Shown piece by piece: positions 7,759 through 14,971 of a DNA stretch of 32,143 nucleotides (positions within the stretch are counted from its first letter, which is position 1; the number at the start of each line of letters is the position of its first letter). Below the pieces are notes generated by a model. It did not search any database. It saw only the letters and a list, made by a program, of their open reading frames with translations, and was not told the origin of the DNA. This stretch comes from Embleya sp040605455 (lineage in GTDB: Bacteria > Actinomycetota > Actinomycetes > Streptomycetales > Streptomycetaceae). The position numbers and the translations under genes are program-made. The stretch spans positions 1 to 32,143 of the forward strand of contig NZ_JBEXCV010000106.1 of assembly GCF_040605455.1 (NCBI RefSeq), given 5' to 3'.

Positions 7759-8015
7759 TTTTCGGTTCGGGGCCCCGACTTCGGTTGTCGGCGTCCACAC
7801 CCACACCCACGGGCGCCTCGTGTCCGCGCTCGGCACTCCGGGGTCGGTTCGGCGGGTTTCGCGCGGGCCGGTGCGGGCCGGTGCGGGCCGGTCCGGGCTC
7901 GTCGGGCTCCGTCGAGCGGGCCGGGGTGCGCAGTGGAGTCGGATGTTCACGGTGAGTGGTCGAGGAGGGTGATCGAACTTGATTTGTGCTCCGGTGTGTT
8001 CGAGGATTTCGGACC

Positions 8016-8546
8016 ATGGGACCTCTCAAGCCGGATATCGCCGAGCTGATCTTTGGATTCATCATCTTCATCGTGGTCTTCGCGGTGTTCGCGAAGGTGT
8101 TGCTGCCGCGCATCAGTCGCACCATCGCCGAACGGCACGACGCGCTCGAAGGTGGTTTCGACCGGGCGACGGACCTCCAGGCGGAGAGTGAGGCGGCGCT
8201 GGCCGAGCTGCGGGCGCAGATGACCGAGACCCGTAAGGAAGCCGCGCTGGTTCGGCAGCAGGCGGCCGAGGAGGGCGCCCGGTTGATGGCCGAGGCGCGC
8301 GCCGAGGGGCAGCGGATCAAGGAGGAACTCGTCACCTCCGGCCACGAGCAGCTGGACGCGGACCTCGCCCTGGCGAGCGCGTCGCTGCACGCGGAGCTGG
8401 GCCTGATCGCGACGGAGCTGGCGGGCAAGGTGCTCGGCGAGCCAGTCGGCACGCTGGTGGCCGACAGTGATGTGATCGAGCGCTTCCTGGCCGAATTGGA
8501 CCAGCTGGACACGGAGCAGGGCGGCGGTTCGGCCGGCAAGGGCTGA
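8016..8546 (+). CDS. Stand-alone F0 ATP synthase subunit b paralogue
   Basis: A 176-residue protein with the layout of ATP synthase subunit b. One N-terminal membrane helix (about 9-30, AELIFGFIIFIVVFAVFAKVLL) is followed by the family motif PRISRTIAERHDALEGGFDRA (31-51). A long, charged Ala/Glu/Arg helix (45-150) would form the peripheral stalk, and a short C-terminal segment resembles the delta-binding end. The ATG at 8016 starts directly before the domain; an in-frame ATG at 7986 adds ten unlikely residues. No atpB, atpE, atpH or other ATP synthase gene is in the window. In related genomes the main atp operon lies downstream of rho, so this would be a second b subunit. It could be an alternative stator or a membrane-anchored coiled coil with another role. 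Confidence 0.8.
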   Translation: MGPLKPDIAELIFGFIIFIVVFAVFAKVLLPRISRTIAERHDALEGGFDRATDLQAESEAALAELRAQMTETRKEAALVRQQAAEEGARLMAEARAEGQRIKEELVTSGHEQLDADLALASASLHAELGLIATELAGKVLGEPVGTLVADSDVIERFLAELDQLDTEQGGGSAGKG

Positions 8547-8819
8547 CCGACGGGCTGCACGGGTGGCCGGGTCCGGGGATCGTCTCCTCGGGGCCGGTCA
8601 CTTTTGCGTTCGGCGGCCGTCTCGGCGGTGGTGGAGCGGGCGGTGGTCGCCCCACGGGGGCGTTCGGGTGGAGGGTGCTCGGGCGAGGGGTGCTCGGGCG
8701 AGGGTGTTCGGGTGGCAGGTGTTCGGGCGGGGCGGGAGGGCGGCCGGCCTCGGGATCGAGGCCGGAGCCGGACCGGGATGGGCCTGTGCGCGCCCCCGCC
8801 CGGGCCCCGGCCCGATCCG
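8547..8819. other. Intergenic region between convergent b-subunit and recQ genes
   Basis: About 270 bp of G-rich low-complexity sequence with short repeats GGGTGCTCGGGCGA (around 8672-8705) and related GTTCGGGTGG/GTTCGGGCGG runs. No gene, and no classic terminator with a T-tract, was identified. Confidence 0.4.
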
Positions 8820-10925
8820 TCAGCCTCGGAAGTCCGGGTCCGGCTCGAACTCCGGGTAGTACTCCGGCTCCGGTTCGAAGTCCGGTTCGTAGTCGTTCTG
8901 GTAGTCGGGCTGATAGTCCGGCAGGGGTTCGCGGACGAGTTCGGGCACCGGCTCGCGGGTGAGTTCGGCGACGGGTGCCGAGGCGGCCTTCGTGGTGGGT
9001 GCCGGGGTGCGTGCCGCTCCGGGCGCCGGCGCGGAGGCGGATACGGGCGCCGGGGCGGGGCCACCGGGCGTCGAGCCGGCCAGCGTGTCCAGGATCGACT
9101 GACCGTACTTGGCCAGCTTGTTCTCGCCGATGCCGCTGATCGCGCCCAATGCGGCCAACGTGTCGGGCCCGGTGGTGGCGATCTCACGCAGGGTCGCGTC
9201 GTGGAAGATCACGTACGCCGGTACGCCCTGCTCCTTCGCGGTCGCCGCGCGCCACGCGCGCAACGCCTCGAAGATCGGTGCCGCCGCCGCGGGCAGCTCG
9301 ACCGGCGCGGCCTTGCCCTTGCCGGACTTCGCCGCCCGGTCGGCCTTGGCCGCGCGCGCCGGCCGCTCCGGCTCACGGCGCAGCATCACCTCGCGCCGCC
9401 GGCCGAGCACCTCGTCGCTCGCCTCGGTGAGCACGAGCGCGTTGAACGAGGGCTCGACGGCGATCAGCTTCATGGCGAGCAACTGCCGCACCACGCTCAT
9501 CCATTCGGTCCGACTCAGCTCGGTGCCGATGCCGAACACGCGGAGCGTGTCGTGGTCGAACTGGATGACCTTGGCCGTCTTGGCGCCCAGCAGGATGTCC
9601 ACGATCTGGCCCGCGCCGAACTTCTGCCCGCGCCGCTCGTTCTTGAGCCGCCACACGGTCGACAACACCTTCTGCGCCGCGATCGTGCCGTCCCAGGACG
9701 CGGGCGGCGACAGGCACGTGTCGCAGTTGCCGCACGCGGTGCTCTCCTGGCCGAAGTAGGCGAGCAGGCGGACGCGTCGACACTCGACCGTCTCGCACAG
9801 CGCCAACATCGCGTCCAGGTGCGTGCCCAGTCGGCGGCGGTGTGCCTGGTCGCCCTCCGAGCCCTCGATCATCTTGCGCTGCTGCACCACGTCCTGGAGC
9901 CCGTACGCCAGCCACGCGGTGGACGGCAGCCCGTCGCGCCCGGCGCGACCGGTCTCCTGGTAGTAGCCCTCGACCGACTTGGGCAGGTCCAGGTGCGCGA
10001 CGAAGCGCACGTCGGGCTTGTCGATGCCCATCCCGAACGCGATCGTGGCGACCATCACCATGCCGTCCTCGCGCAGGAAGCGGGACTGGTTGGCGGCGCG
10101 CACGCGCGAGTCCAGACCCGCGTGGTACGGCAACGCGTCGATGCCGTTGTCGACCAGGAACGCGGCGGTCTTCTCCACCGAGGCCCGGGACAGGCAGTAG
10201 ACGATGCCCGCGTCGCCGGCGTGTTCGGCACGGAGCAGGTCGAGCAGCTGCTTCTGCGGCTTGTCCTTGTGCACGATCCGGTACTGGATGTTGGGCCGGT
10301 CGAAGCTGGCCACGAAGTGCCGGGCCTGTTGCAGGTTCAGCCGGGAGGCGATCTCGGCGTGGGTGGCCTCGGTAGCGGTCGCGGTGAGTGCGACACGCGG
10401 CACGTCCGGCCAGCGCTCGTGCAACTGGGAAAGGGTGAGGTAGTCGGGCCGGAAGTCGTGGCCCCACTGCGCCACGCAGTGTGCCTCGTCGATCGCGAAC
10501 AGCGAGACGTTGCCCCGGTCGAGGAGCCGCAGGGTCGCGTCGACCTTCAGCCGCTCCGGCGCCAGGTAGAGCAGATCGAGCTCGCCGGCCAGGAACTCCG
10601 ACTCGACCATCCGTCGCTCGTCGGGGTTCTGCGTCGAGTTGAGGAATCCGGCGCGCACGCCCAGCGCGGTGAGCGCGTCCACCTGGTCCTGCATGAGCGC
10701 GATCAGCGGCGAGACGACCACTCCGACGCTTTTTCGCACCAGTGCGGGGATCTGGTAGCAGAGCGACTTCCCGCCGCCGGTGGGCATCAGTACGAGCGCG
10801 TCGCCGCCCTCGATCACATGGTCGATGATCTCCTGCTGGCTCCCGCGAAACGAGTCGTAGCCGAAGACGCGGTGCAGAACCTGCAGCGCTTCGCTGATCT
10901 GGGGACCGTCGTCGAGCGCTGTCAT
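8820..10925 (-). CDS. recQ: ATP-dependent DNA helicase RecQ
   Basis: A 701-residue RecQ helicase. Motifs in order: Walker A MPTGGGKS (47-54), DEAH box AIDEAHC (144-150), aromatic-rich loop QWGHDFRPDY (153-162), and motif VI QETGRAGRDG (323-332). The RecQ zinc site follows with C382, C398, C401 and C404, then a winged helix (about 415-505) and an HRDC domain (about 545-618, with SGIGENKLAKYG). It unwinds DNA 3' to 5' in recombination and replication-fork repair. The C-terminus is unusual: a Pro/Ala linker (about 620-655) and an acidic aromatic tail of repeated PDYQ/PDFEP/PEYYPEF units (669-698). The ATG is at 10925, and the gene converges with the b-subunit gene. Confidence 0.95.
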   Translation of the reverse strand: MTALDDGPQISEALQVLHRVFGYDSFRGSQQEIIDHVIEGGDALVLMPTGGGKSLCYQIPALVRKSVGVVVSPLIALMQDQVDALTALGVRAGFLNSTQNPDERRMVESEFLAGELDLLYLAPERLKVDATLRLLDRGNVSLFAIDEAHCVAQWGHDFRPDYLTLSQLHERWPDVPRVALTATATEATHAEIASRLNLQQARHFVASFDRPNIQYRIVHKDKPQKQLLDLLRAEHAGDAGIVYCLSRASVEKTAAFLVDNGIDALPYHAGLDSRVRAANQSRFLREDGMVMVATIAFGMGIDKPDVRFVAHLDLPKSVEGYYQETGRAGRDGLPSTAWLAYGLQDVVQQRKMIEGSEGDQAHRRRLGTHLDAMLALCETVECRRVRLLAYFGQESTACGNCDTCLSPPASWDGTIAAQKVLSTVWRLKNERRGQKFGAGQIVDILLGAKTAKVIQFDHDTLRVFGIGTELSRTEWMSVVRQLLAMKLIAVEPSFNALVLTEASDEVLGRRREVMLRREPERPARAAKADRAAKSGKGKAAPVELPAAAAPIFEALRAWRAATAKEQGVPAYVIFHDATLREIATTGPDTLAALGAISGIGENKLAKYGQSILDTLAGSTPGGPAPAPVSASAPAPGAARTPAPTTKAASAPVAELTREPVPELVREPLPDYQPDYQNDYEPDFEPEPEYYPEFEPDPDFRG

Positions 10926-11271
10926 CCGAGCAGTCTAAGAGCTGTCGGCGACACCCGAGGTCGGTCTGTGGACAACGCCGACCGACCGTGCGCGGCACGG
11001 TTGTGGACAACCCTGAAGGACTTGGCCATAGCGCGCGCCCGCCGGGGCCGGGAGGCATCCGGATGCTTGCCGGATGCCGCCGGGGGGTGCTGGTCGGGCG
11101 GATCCTGCGGGTCGGGCGGGGTCGTGGGCGTAACGAGGGGGGACGGGCGGGGTCGTGGGGGTGGCGGGGCGGGGTGGGCGGAGTCGGGATGGTGGCGGGG
11201 CGGGGTGGCCGGAGTCGTGGGGGCGGCGTTGCTGCTTGTTGGGCGACTTCGTCGCCGGCTCGCGAGGCACC
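10926..11271. other. recQ upstream region with G-run clusters
   Basis: No gene seen. Repeated G-runs on the plus strand (about 11086-11225) include four runs of three or more G with 4-1-1 nt loops at 11157-11178, a G-quadruplex-type pattern, about 230-250 bp upstream of the recQ start. Near-copies follow at about 11190-11210. No clear recQ promoter was recognised. Confidence 0.4.
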
Positions 11272-11312
11272 GCCTTTTTCTCTCCCCCGCTTCGCTCCTC
11301 CGAGAAAAAGGC
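11272..11312 (-). terminator. Hairpin after the aldehyde dehydrogenase gene
   Basis: A perfect 11-bp stem GCCTTTTTCTC (11272-11282) pairs with 11302-11312 across a 19-nt loop containing GCTTCGCTCC. On the minus strand the stem is followed by further G/C-rich sequence, not a T-tract. Its place downstream of the minus-strand aldehyde dehydrogenase suggests termination or 3' end protection. Confidence 0.5.
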
Positions 11313-11326
11313 AGCCCCTCGCTCGT

Positions 11327-11365
11327 GACTTCGTGTCCCTCCGCTTCGCTCCGGGTCACGAAGTC
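11327..11365 (-). terminator. Second hairpin after the aldehyde dehydrogenase gene
   Basis: The stem GACTTCGTG (11327-11335) pairs with CACGAAGTC (11357-11365). After a T-T mismatch the pairing extends with CCC/GGG (11337-11339/11353-11355). The loop again carries the TCCGCTTCGCT sequence seen in the neighbouring hairpin, and GCGGCTCCGCCGC (about 11374-11386) forms a third small palindrome. The three look like one cluster of related palindromic units. Confidence 0.5.
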
Positions 11366-11507
11366 TCAACTTGCGGCTCCGCCGCTCTCCGCGCTTCGCG
11401 CGTCGATCGCTGGGGTGGGGCTGGGTCGGGGGCGCTGACGCGCCGGGGGAGGGCGTCCGGGGGCGGGTGGGTGGGGATGGCTCTGGGCGGCTGCGGGTGT
11501 CGGTTGT

Positions 11508-13052
11508 TCAGGGCTGGGTGCGGCGCGGTACGCCCAGCGGGTTGGCGTCGCGCAGTTCTGCGGGCAGGAGGGCGTCGGGCCAGTCCTGGTAGGCGGTCGG
11601 CACCAACCAGCGCTCCAGGGCGGTGCCGCCGACGGAGGTGTGGCCCGGGGCGGTGGTGGCGGGCCAGGGGCCGCCGTGGTGCATCGCCCAGCACACCGCG
11701 ACGCCGGTGGGCCAGCCGTTGTGGATCAGCCGACCGACGCGCGGACGCAGGGCGGCGCCGACCCGGGCGGCGAGCGGGTGGTCGGCCTCGACGGCGTGTA
11801 CCGAGCCGGTGAGGCTGCCCGGGAGCCGGCCGAGCGCGGCGAGCAGGGCGTCCTTGTCGGCATAGGTGACCACCAGGCCGGCCGGGCCGAAGGTCTCCTC
11901 GGTCAGCTCGGCCGCGTGCGCGACGAATTCGGCGAGGTCGACATGCCACACCACCGGAGCCACCGCCCAGGCCCCCTCGGCGGCGCCGCCGCGGGCGAGC
12001 TCGCGTCCCGCGCGCGCCGACGTGCCGTCCTCGTACGCGTCGCGGATGCGTTCGGACAACATCGGGCCGCCGGTCGCGGTGCGCGCGTGCGTGGCAATGG
12101 CGTCCAGGAGCTTGGTGTCCTCGGGCACGAACAGCAGCCCGGGGTTGGTACAGAACTGGCCGGTGCCCAGGGTGAGCGAGCCGAGGTAGCCGGCGGCCAG
12201 TTCCTCGGTTCGTTCGGCCGCCGCGCCGGGCAGCACCACAACCGGGTTGACGCTGCCCAGTTCACCGAAGAACGGGATCGGGTCGGGGCGGCCGGCAGCC
12301 AGGTCGAACAGGGCCCGCCCGCCCGCGAGCGAGCCGGTGAAGCCGACGGCCGCGATGCCGGGGTGGGTGACCAGTGGGCCGCCCGCGGCGCGACCGGCGA
12401 CCAGGCCGAGCAGGTCCTCGGACGCGCCGGCGGCGGACAACGCGGTACGCACCACGCGGGCCACCGCGAACGAGGTGGCCGGATGCGCCTCGTGCGCCTT
12501 GACCACCACCGGACACCCGGCCGCCCACGCGGACGCGGTGTCGCCGCCGGCGACGGAGAACGCGAACGGGAAGTTGCTCGCGGCGAACACCGCGACCACG
12601 CCGATCGGGTGCAACATCCGCCGCACGTCGGGCCGGCCGAGCGCCGGATCGGCCGGGCTGAGCACCGCGCCCACGTGCGCGCCGTCCCGGAGCAGGCCGG
12701 CGAACATCCGCAGTTGGCCGGACGTACGGCCGACCTCGCCGGTGAGCCGGGCCCCGCCCAGCGCGGTCTCCGCGTCCGCGACGGCGACCAACTCGGCACG
12801 CGCGGCGTCGAGCGCGTCGGCAACGGCCTCCAGCACCTCGGCCCGCTCGGGACCGGAACGCGCGGCCCACGCCGGTGCGGCGGCCCGAGCGGCGGCGACC
12901 GCGCGCTCGACATCGGCCTCGGTACTGGCGGCCACGGGAGCACCGATCGGCGCCCCGGTGCGGGGGTCGCGCCCCTGTACGGCGGCCGGCTGTACGGCGG
13001 CCTGCTGTACGACGGTCGGCTCGGCGGCGGGAGTCGGGGTCGACTCGATCAC
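11508..13052 (-). CDS. Aldehyde dehydrogenase, 2,5-dioxovalerate (KGSA) dehydrogenase type
   Basis: A 514-residue NAD(P)+-dependent aldehyde dehydrogenase. The catalytic residues are present: N160 (FAASNFPFAF), E264 (FFGELGSVNPVVVLPG) and the nucleophile C301 (LGTGQFCTNPG). The motifs GELGSVNP and GQFCTNPG are typical of alpha-ketoglutarate semialdehyde dehydrogenases, which oxidise 2,5-dioxopentanoate to 2-oxoglutarate at the end of pentose, sugar-acid or hydroxyproline degradation. The first 27 residues are Pro/Ala/Gln-rich and probably disordered. The GTG start has GGAGGAAT immediately upstream on the minus strand, which fixes it. No partner dehydratase or aldolase is adjacent, so the source pathway is unknown. 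Direct and inverted repeats 80-130 bp upstream suggest substrate-responsive control. Confidence 0.85.
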   Translation of the reverse strand: MIESTPTPAAEPTVVQQAAVQPAAVQGRDPRTGAPIGAPVAASTEADVERAVAAARAAAPAWAARSGPERAEVLEAVADALDAARAELVAVADAETALGGARLTGEVGRTSGQLRMFAGLLRDGAHVGAVLSPADPALGRPDVRRMLHPIGVVAVFAASNFPFAFSVAGGDTASAWAAGCPVVVKAHEAHPATSFAVARVVRTALSAAGASEDLLGLVAGRAAGGPLVTHPGIAAVGFTGSLAGGRALFDLAAGRPDPIPFFGELGSVNPVVVLPGAAAERTEELAAGYLGSLTLGTGQFCTNPGLLFVPEDTKLLDAIATHARTATGGPMLSERIRDAYEDGTSARAGRELARGGAAEGAWAVAPVVWHVDLAEFVAHAAELTEETFGPAGLVVTYADKDALLAALGRLPGSLTGSVHAVEADHPLAARVGAALRPRVGRLIHNGWPTGVAVCWAMHHGGPWPATTAPGHTSVGGTALERWLVPTAYQDWPDALLPAELRDANPLGVPRRTQP

Positions 13053-13130
13053 GGCGATTCCTCCGGGTCGGACGAACGAGGGCCTGAGGGGTGGTCAGGC
13101 ACGGTGGGGCGGTTCGGGCGCGGTGCGGGT

Positions 13131-13184
13131 CGATGGTTCGCAAGCCATCGAATCACGATCCGGTGAGTGGTTCGCCAGCCGTCG
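13131..13184. promoter_or_regulatory. Repeated operator-like sequence upstream of the aldehyde dehydrogenase
   Basis: CGATGGTTCGCAAGCCATCG (13131-13150) is an inverted repeat (8-bp arms, one G-U). Its right 17 bases recur at 13168-13184 as TGGTTCGCCAGCCGTCG, with two changes at a 34-bp offset. Two dyad-like sites about three helical turns apart, 80-130 bp before the minus-strand dehydrogenase start, fit binding sites for a dimeric repressor or activator. Confidence 0.45.
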
Positions 13185-13235
13185 GTCGAGAGCCTCGCAG
13201 TACGGTGAAAAAACAGGCCGAGGAGGTGAGGAAGC

Positions 13236-13572
13236 ATGTCGGCACCACCCCCTTGGATGTATCCGCCGAACGGCACCCACTGGACCGCCGACGACATGGA
13301 CAGGTTGCCGCCGGAGGCGCCGCGACATGCGGAACTCATCGACGGGGCCCTGATCTTCATGCTCTCGCCGCAGCGGATCTTCCATCCCGGGTCAAGCGCA
13401 ACCTGACGTCGACACCGGCCGCGCAGAGGAGGAGGCGAACCTTCCGGTCGTGTACGTCTTCGAACTCGAACCGGCCACCGGCGGCCGTGTCCCGACCGGG
13501 ATCCACCGGACCCGGTTGCAGGTCGCGGTGCCATTCCCGATCGAGATCGATCTCGCGGCTCCGGTGGGGTGA
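13236..13572 (+). pseudogene. Uma2 family endonuclease-like pseudogene
   Basis: ATG at 13236, with AGGAGGTGAGG upstream, opens a normal Uma2-type N-terminus. It reads MSAPPPWMYPPNGTHWTADD, then MDRLPPEAPRHAELIDGALI, then SPQRIFHP, and stops at TGA 13404-13406 after 56 residues. The following DNA, shifted by one frame, encodes a typical Uma2 C-terminus: VYVFELEPATGGRVPTGIHR, then TRLQVAVPFPIEIDL, ending at TGA 13570-13572. Full-length relatives are about 190 residues, so roughly 90 central residues are deleted, including the PD-(D/E)XK nuclease core. The signals and both ends are otherwise well preserved, which suggests a fairly recent loss. Uma2 proteins are multicopy in Streptomyces and their role is largely unknown. 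Confidence 0.75.
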
Positions 13573-13625
13573 GTCGGCCGCCGCCGGATGAATGTTGCTC
13601 GGCGCGGCCCTGGGGGATCGTTGGG

Positions 13626-14672
13626 TCAGCCGTCTCGGCGTGAGGTGCCTCGGATCTCCAGGTGGGTCGGGACGACGCGGCCGGTGGAGGTGGGGTCGCC
13701 GGACTCCAATGCCTTGAGCAGCAGCTCGACTCCCACGGACGCGATTTCGGCCGGGTTCAGGCTCAGGGTGGTGATCGGCGGCTCGGTCTGGGTGGCCGTG
13801 GGGTCGTCGCTGACGCACACGATCAGCAAGTCCTCCGGAACGCTCAGGCCATGGGCGCGGACGGTTTCCAGAATCAGCGGCGGGCTCGCCTCGGTGAGCA
13901 CGAAGAGCCCGTCCGGGCGGTCGGGGCGCGCCAGCATGTGGTCGATCACGGCGCGCGCGGCCTGATTGCCCGGACGCGCGGTCAGTTCCACAAGCGGAGC
14001 GAACTCCCGTTCCAGACACCAAGTGTGATACGTGGTCAGGGCCTCCTCGTAGAACAGCGAGCTGGAATGCGCGGCCACCAGGCCGATCCGCCGCGCGCCG
14101 CCCGCGGCCAGGTGATCGAGCACGCCGCGGACGGCGGCTTCGTGGTCGATGTCGACCCAGTGCGCGCCGGTCAGGCCCTCGAGCCGCCGGTCCGAGACGA
14201 CCGGGATGCGGGCCGCCAGGAAGTCCTCGACCAACGGGTCGTCCGCGAGCGGGTCGGCAACCACGGCCGCGTCCAGCGGCAGGTCGGCCCACTCGTCCCG
14301 GGCCGAGTGGGTGGGCAGCAGGACCAGCGCGTATCCGTGGGTGAGCGCGGCCTGCGCGGTGGCGCTGGTGAGTTGGGCGAAATAGGGCGATTCCATGTAC
14401 GACCACGGTGTCTCCACGTACTCGCGCACCGCGTATCCGATCAGCCGGGCGTGCCCCGCCCGCAGCAGTCGCGCGGTCGCGTTCGGCCGGTAGCCGAGTC
14501 GGCGCGCGGTCTCCTGCGCATGCAGCCGGACCGCGTCGGACAGCCGACCGGTGCCGTTGAGGGCGGCCGAGACGGTGGTCTTGGACAGCCCCGCCTCGCG
14601 GGCCACGTCGACGAGTCGGACCCGGGGCACGGGCGCGGGACGCTGGCCGCCGCCGCGGGGTGAGGTGGTCAT
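13626..14672 (-). CDS. LacI family transcriptional regulator
   Basis: A 348-residue LacI/GalR regulator. The N-terminal helix-turn-helix reads RLVDVAREAGLSKTTVSAAL (19-38) and the hinge helix region GYRPNATARLLRAG (60-73). A periplasmic-binding-protein-like ligand and dimerisation domain follows (about 77-348), with DLLIVCVSDDP near residue 286 and a typical LacI end (VELLLKALESGD, VVPTHLEIRGTSR). The effector is unknown. The gene is divergent from the YtcJ-like amidohydrolase across a 299-bp shared region that carries a perfect LacI-type palindrome, so the regulator probably controls both. The start is ATG at 14672, at the beginning of the conserved domain plus a short Pro/Arg-rich tail. Hydrophobic pocket substitutions cannot be interpreted by eye. 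Confidence 0.9.
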   Translation of the reverse strand: MTTSPRGGGQRPAPVPRVRLVDVAREAGLSKTTVSAALNGTGRLSDAVRLHAQETARRLGYRPNATARLLRAGHARLIGYAVREYVETPWSYMESPYFAQLTSATAQAALTHGYALVLLPTHSARDEWADLPLDAAVVADPLADDPLVEDFLAARIPVVSDRRLEGLTGAHWVDIDHEAAVRGVLDHLAAGGARRIGLVAAHSSSLFYEEALTTYHTWCLEREFAPLVELTARPGNQAARAVIDHMLARPDRPDGLFVLTEASPPLILETVRAHGLSVPEDLLIVCVSDDPTATQTEPPITTLSLNPAEIASVGVELLLKALESGDPTSTGRVVPTHLEIRGTSRRDG

Positions 14673-14741
14673 GTCACCACATGCTGCCGGCTGCCGAGCC
14701 CCGAGTCACGCGTGCCCATGGTGCGATGACCTCCAGAAAAC

Positions 14742-14776
14742 CGTTCCCGCAGGTGCTTGTGCGGGAACGTTCCCGC
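14742..14776. promoter_or_regulatory. LacI-type operator with an extra half-site
   Basis: GCGGGAACGTTCCCGC (14761-14776) is a perfect 16-bp palindrome with the CG centre typical of LacI/GalR operators. CGTTCCCGCA (14742-14751) is an additional half-site, exactly complementary to 14760-14769, so three half-sites lie in tandem. The cluster is 70-105 bp from the lacI-family start and about 200 bp from the amidohydrolase start. Confidence 0.7.
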
Positions 14777-14971
14777 GTCGATACTCCACACAGCTTCGGC
14801 GGGCGGTGCCGGGCCGCCGCGTCGGCGCTTTTGGGCCTGAATGCCTCGATGCCTCCGGGCCCGCGTCGGCTTCCTCGCGGGGCGCCCTCTTCGGTCGTCC
14901 GCTTCCCGATGTGTTCCTTTCCGCCGCCCCCGCCCGTTGCTTTCCTTCCCGTCGTCTGCGCAAGGAGTCTC

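Larger units (their letters stand above)
7436..8015. other. Repeat- and hairpin-rich intergenic region
   Basis: About 580 bp without a convincing gene. It contains an 18-bp hairpin (7566-7607, listed separately), a 35-bp direct repeat at 7675-7709 and 7724-7758 (33 of 35 identical, with a partial third unit between), and three copies of the 10-mer GTGCGGGCCG at 7861-7890 (first copy imperfect). Open frames through it are Gly/Ala/Arg-rich and simply follow the repeats. Confidence 0.6.

Noticed and set aside
7640..7972. Open frame through the 35-bp repeats
   Set aside because: Its protein merely repeats the DNA units, has no good start signal, and other frames are equally open.
8604..11438. 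A very long plus-strand open frame opposite recQ
   Set aside because: It is antisense to a well-supported RecQ with all helicase motifs; its product is Arg/Gly/Ala-rich with no domain, as expected from GC-biased codon use on the other strand.
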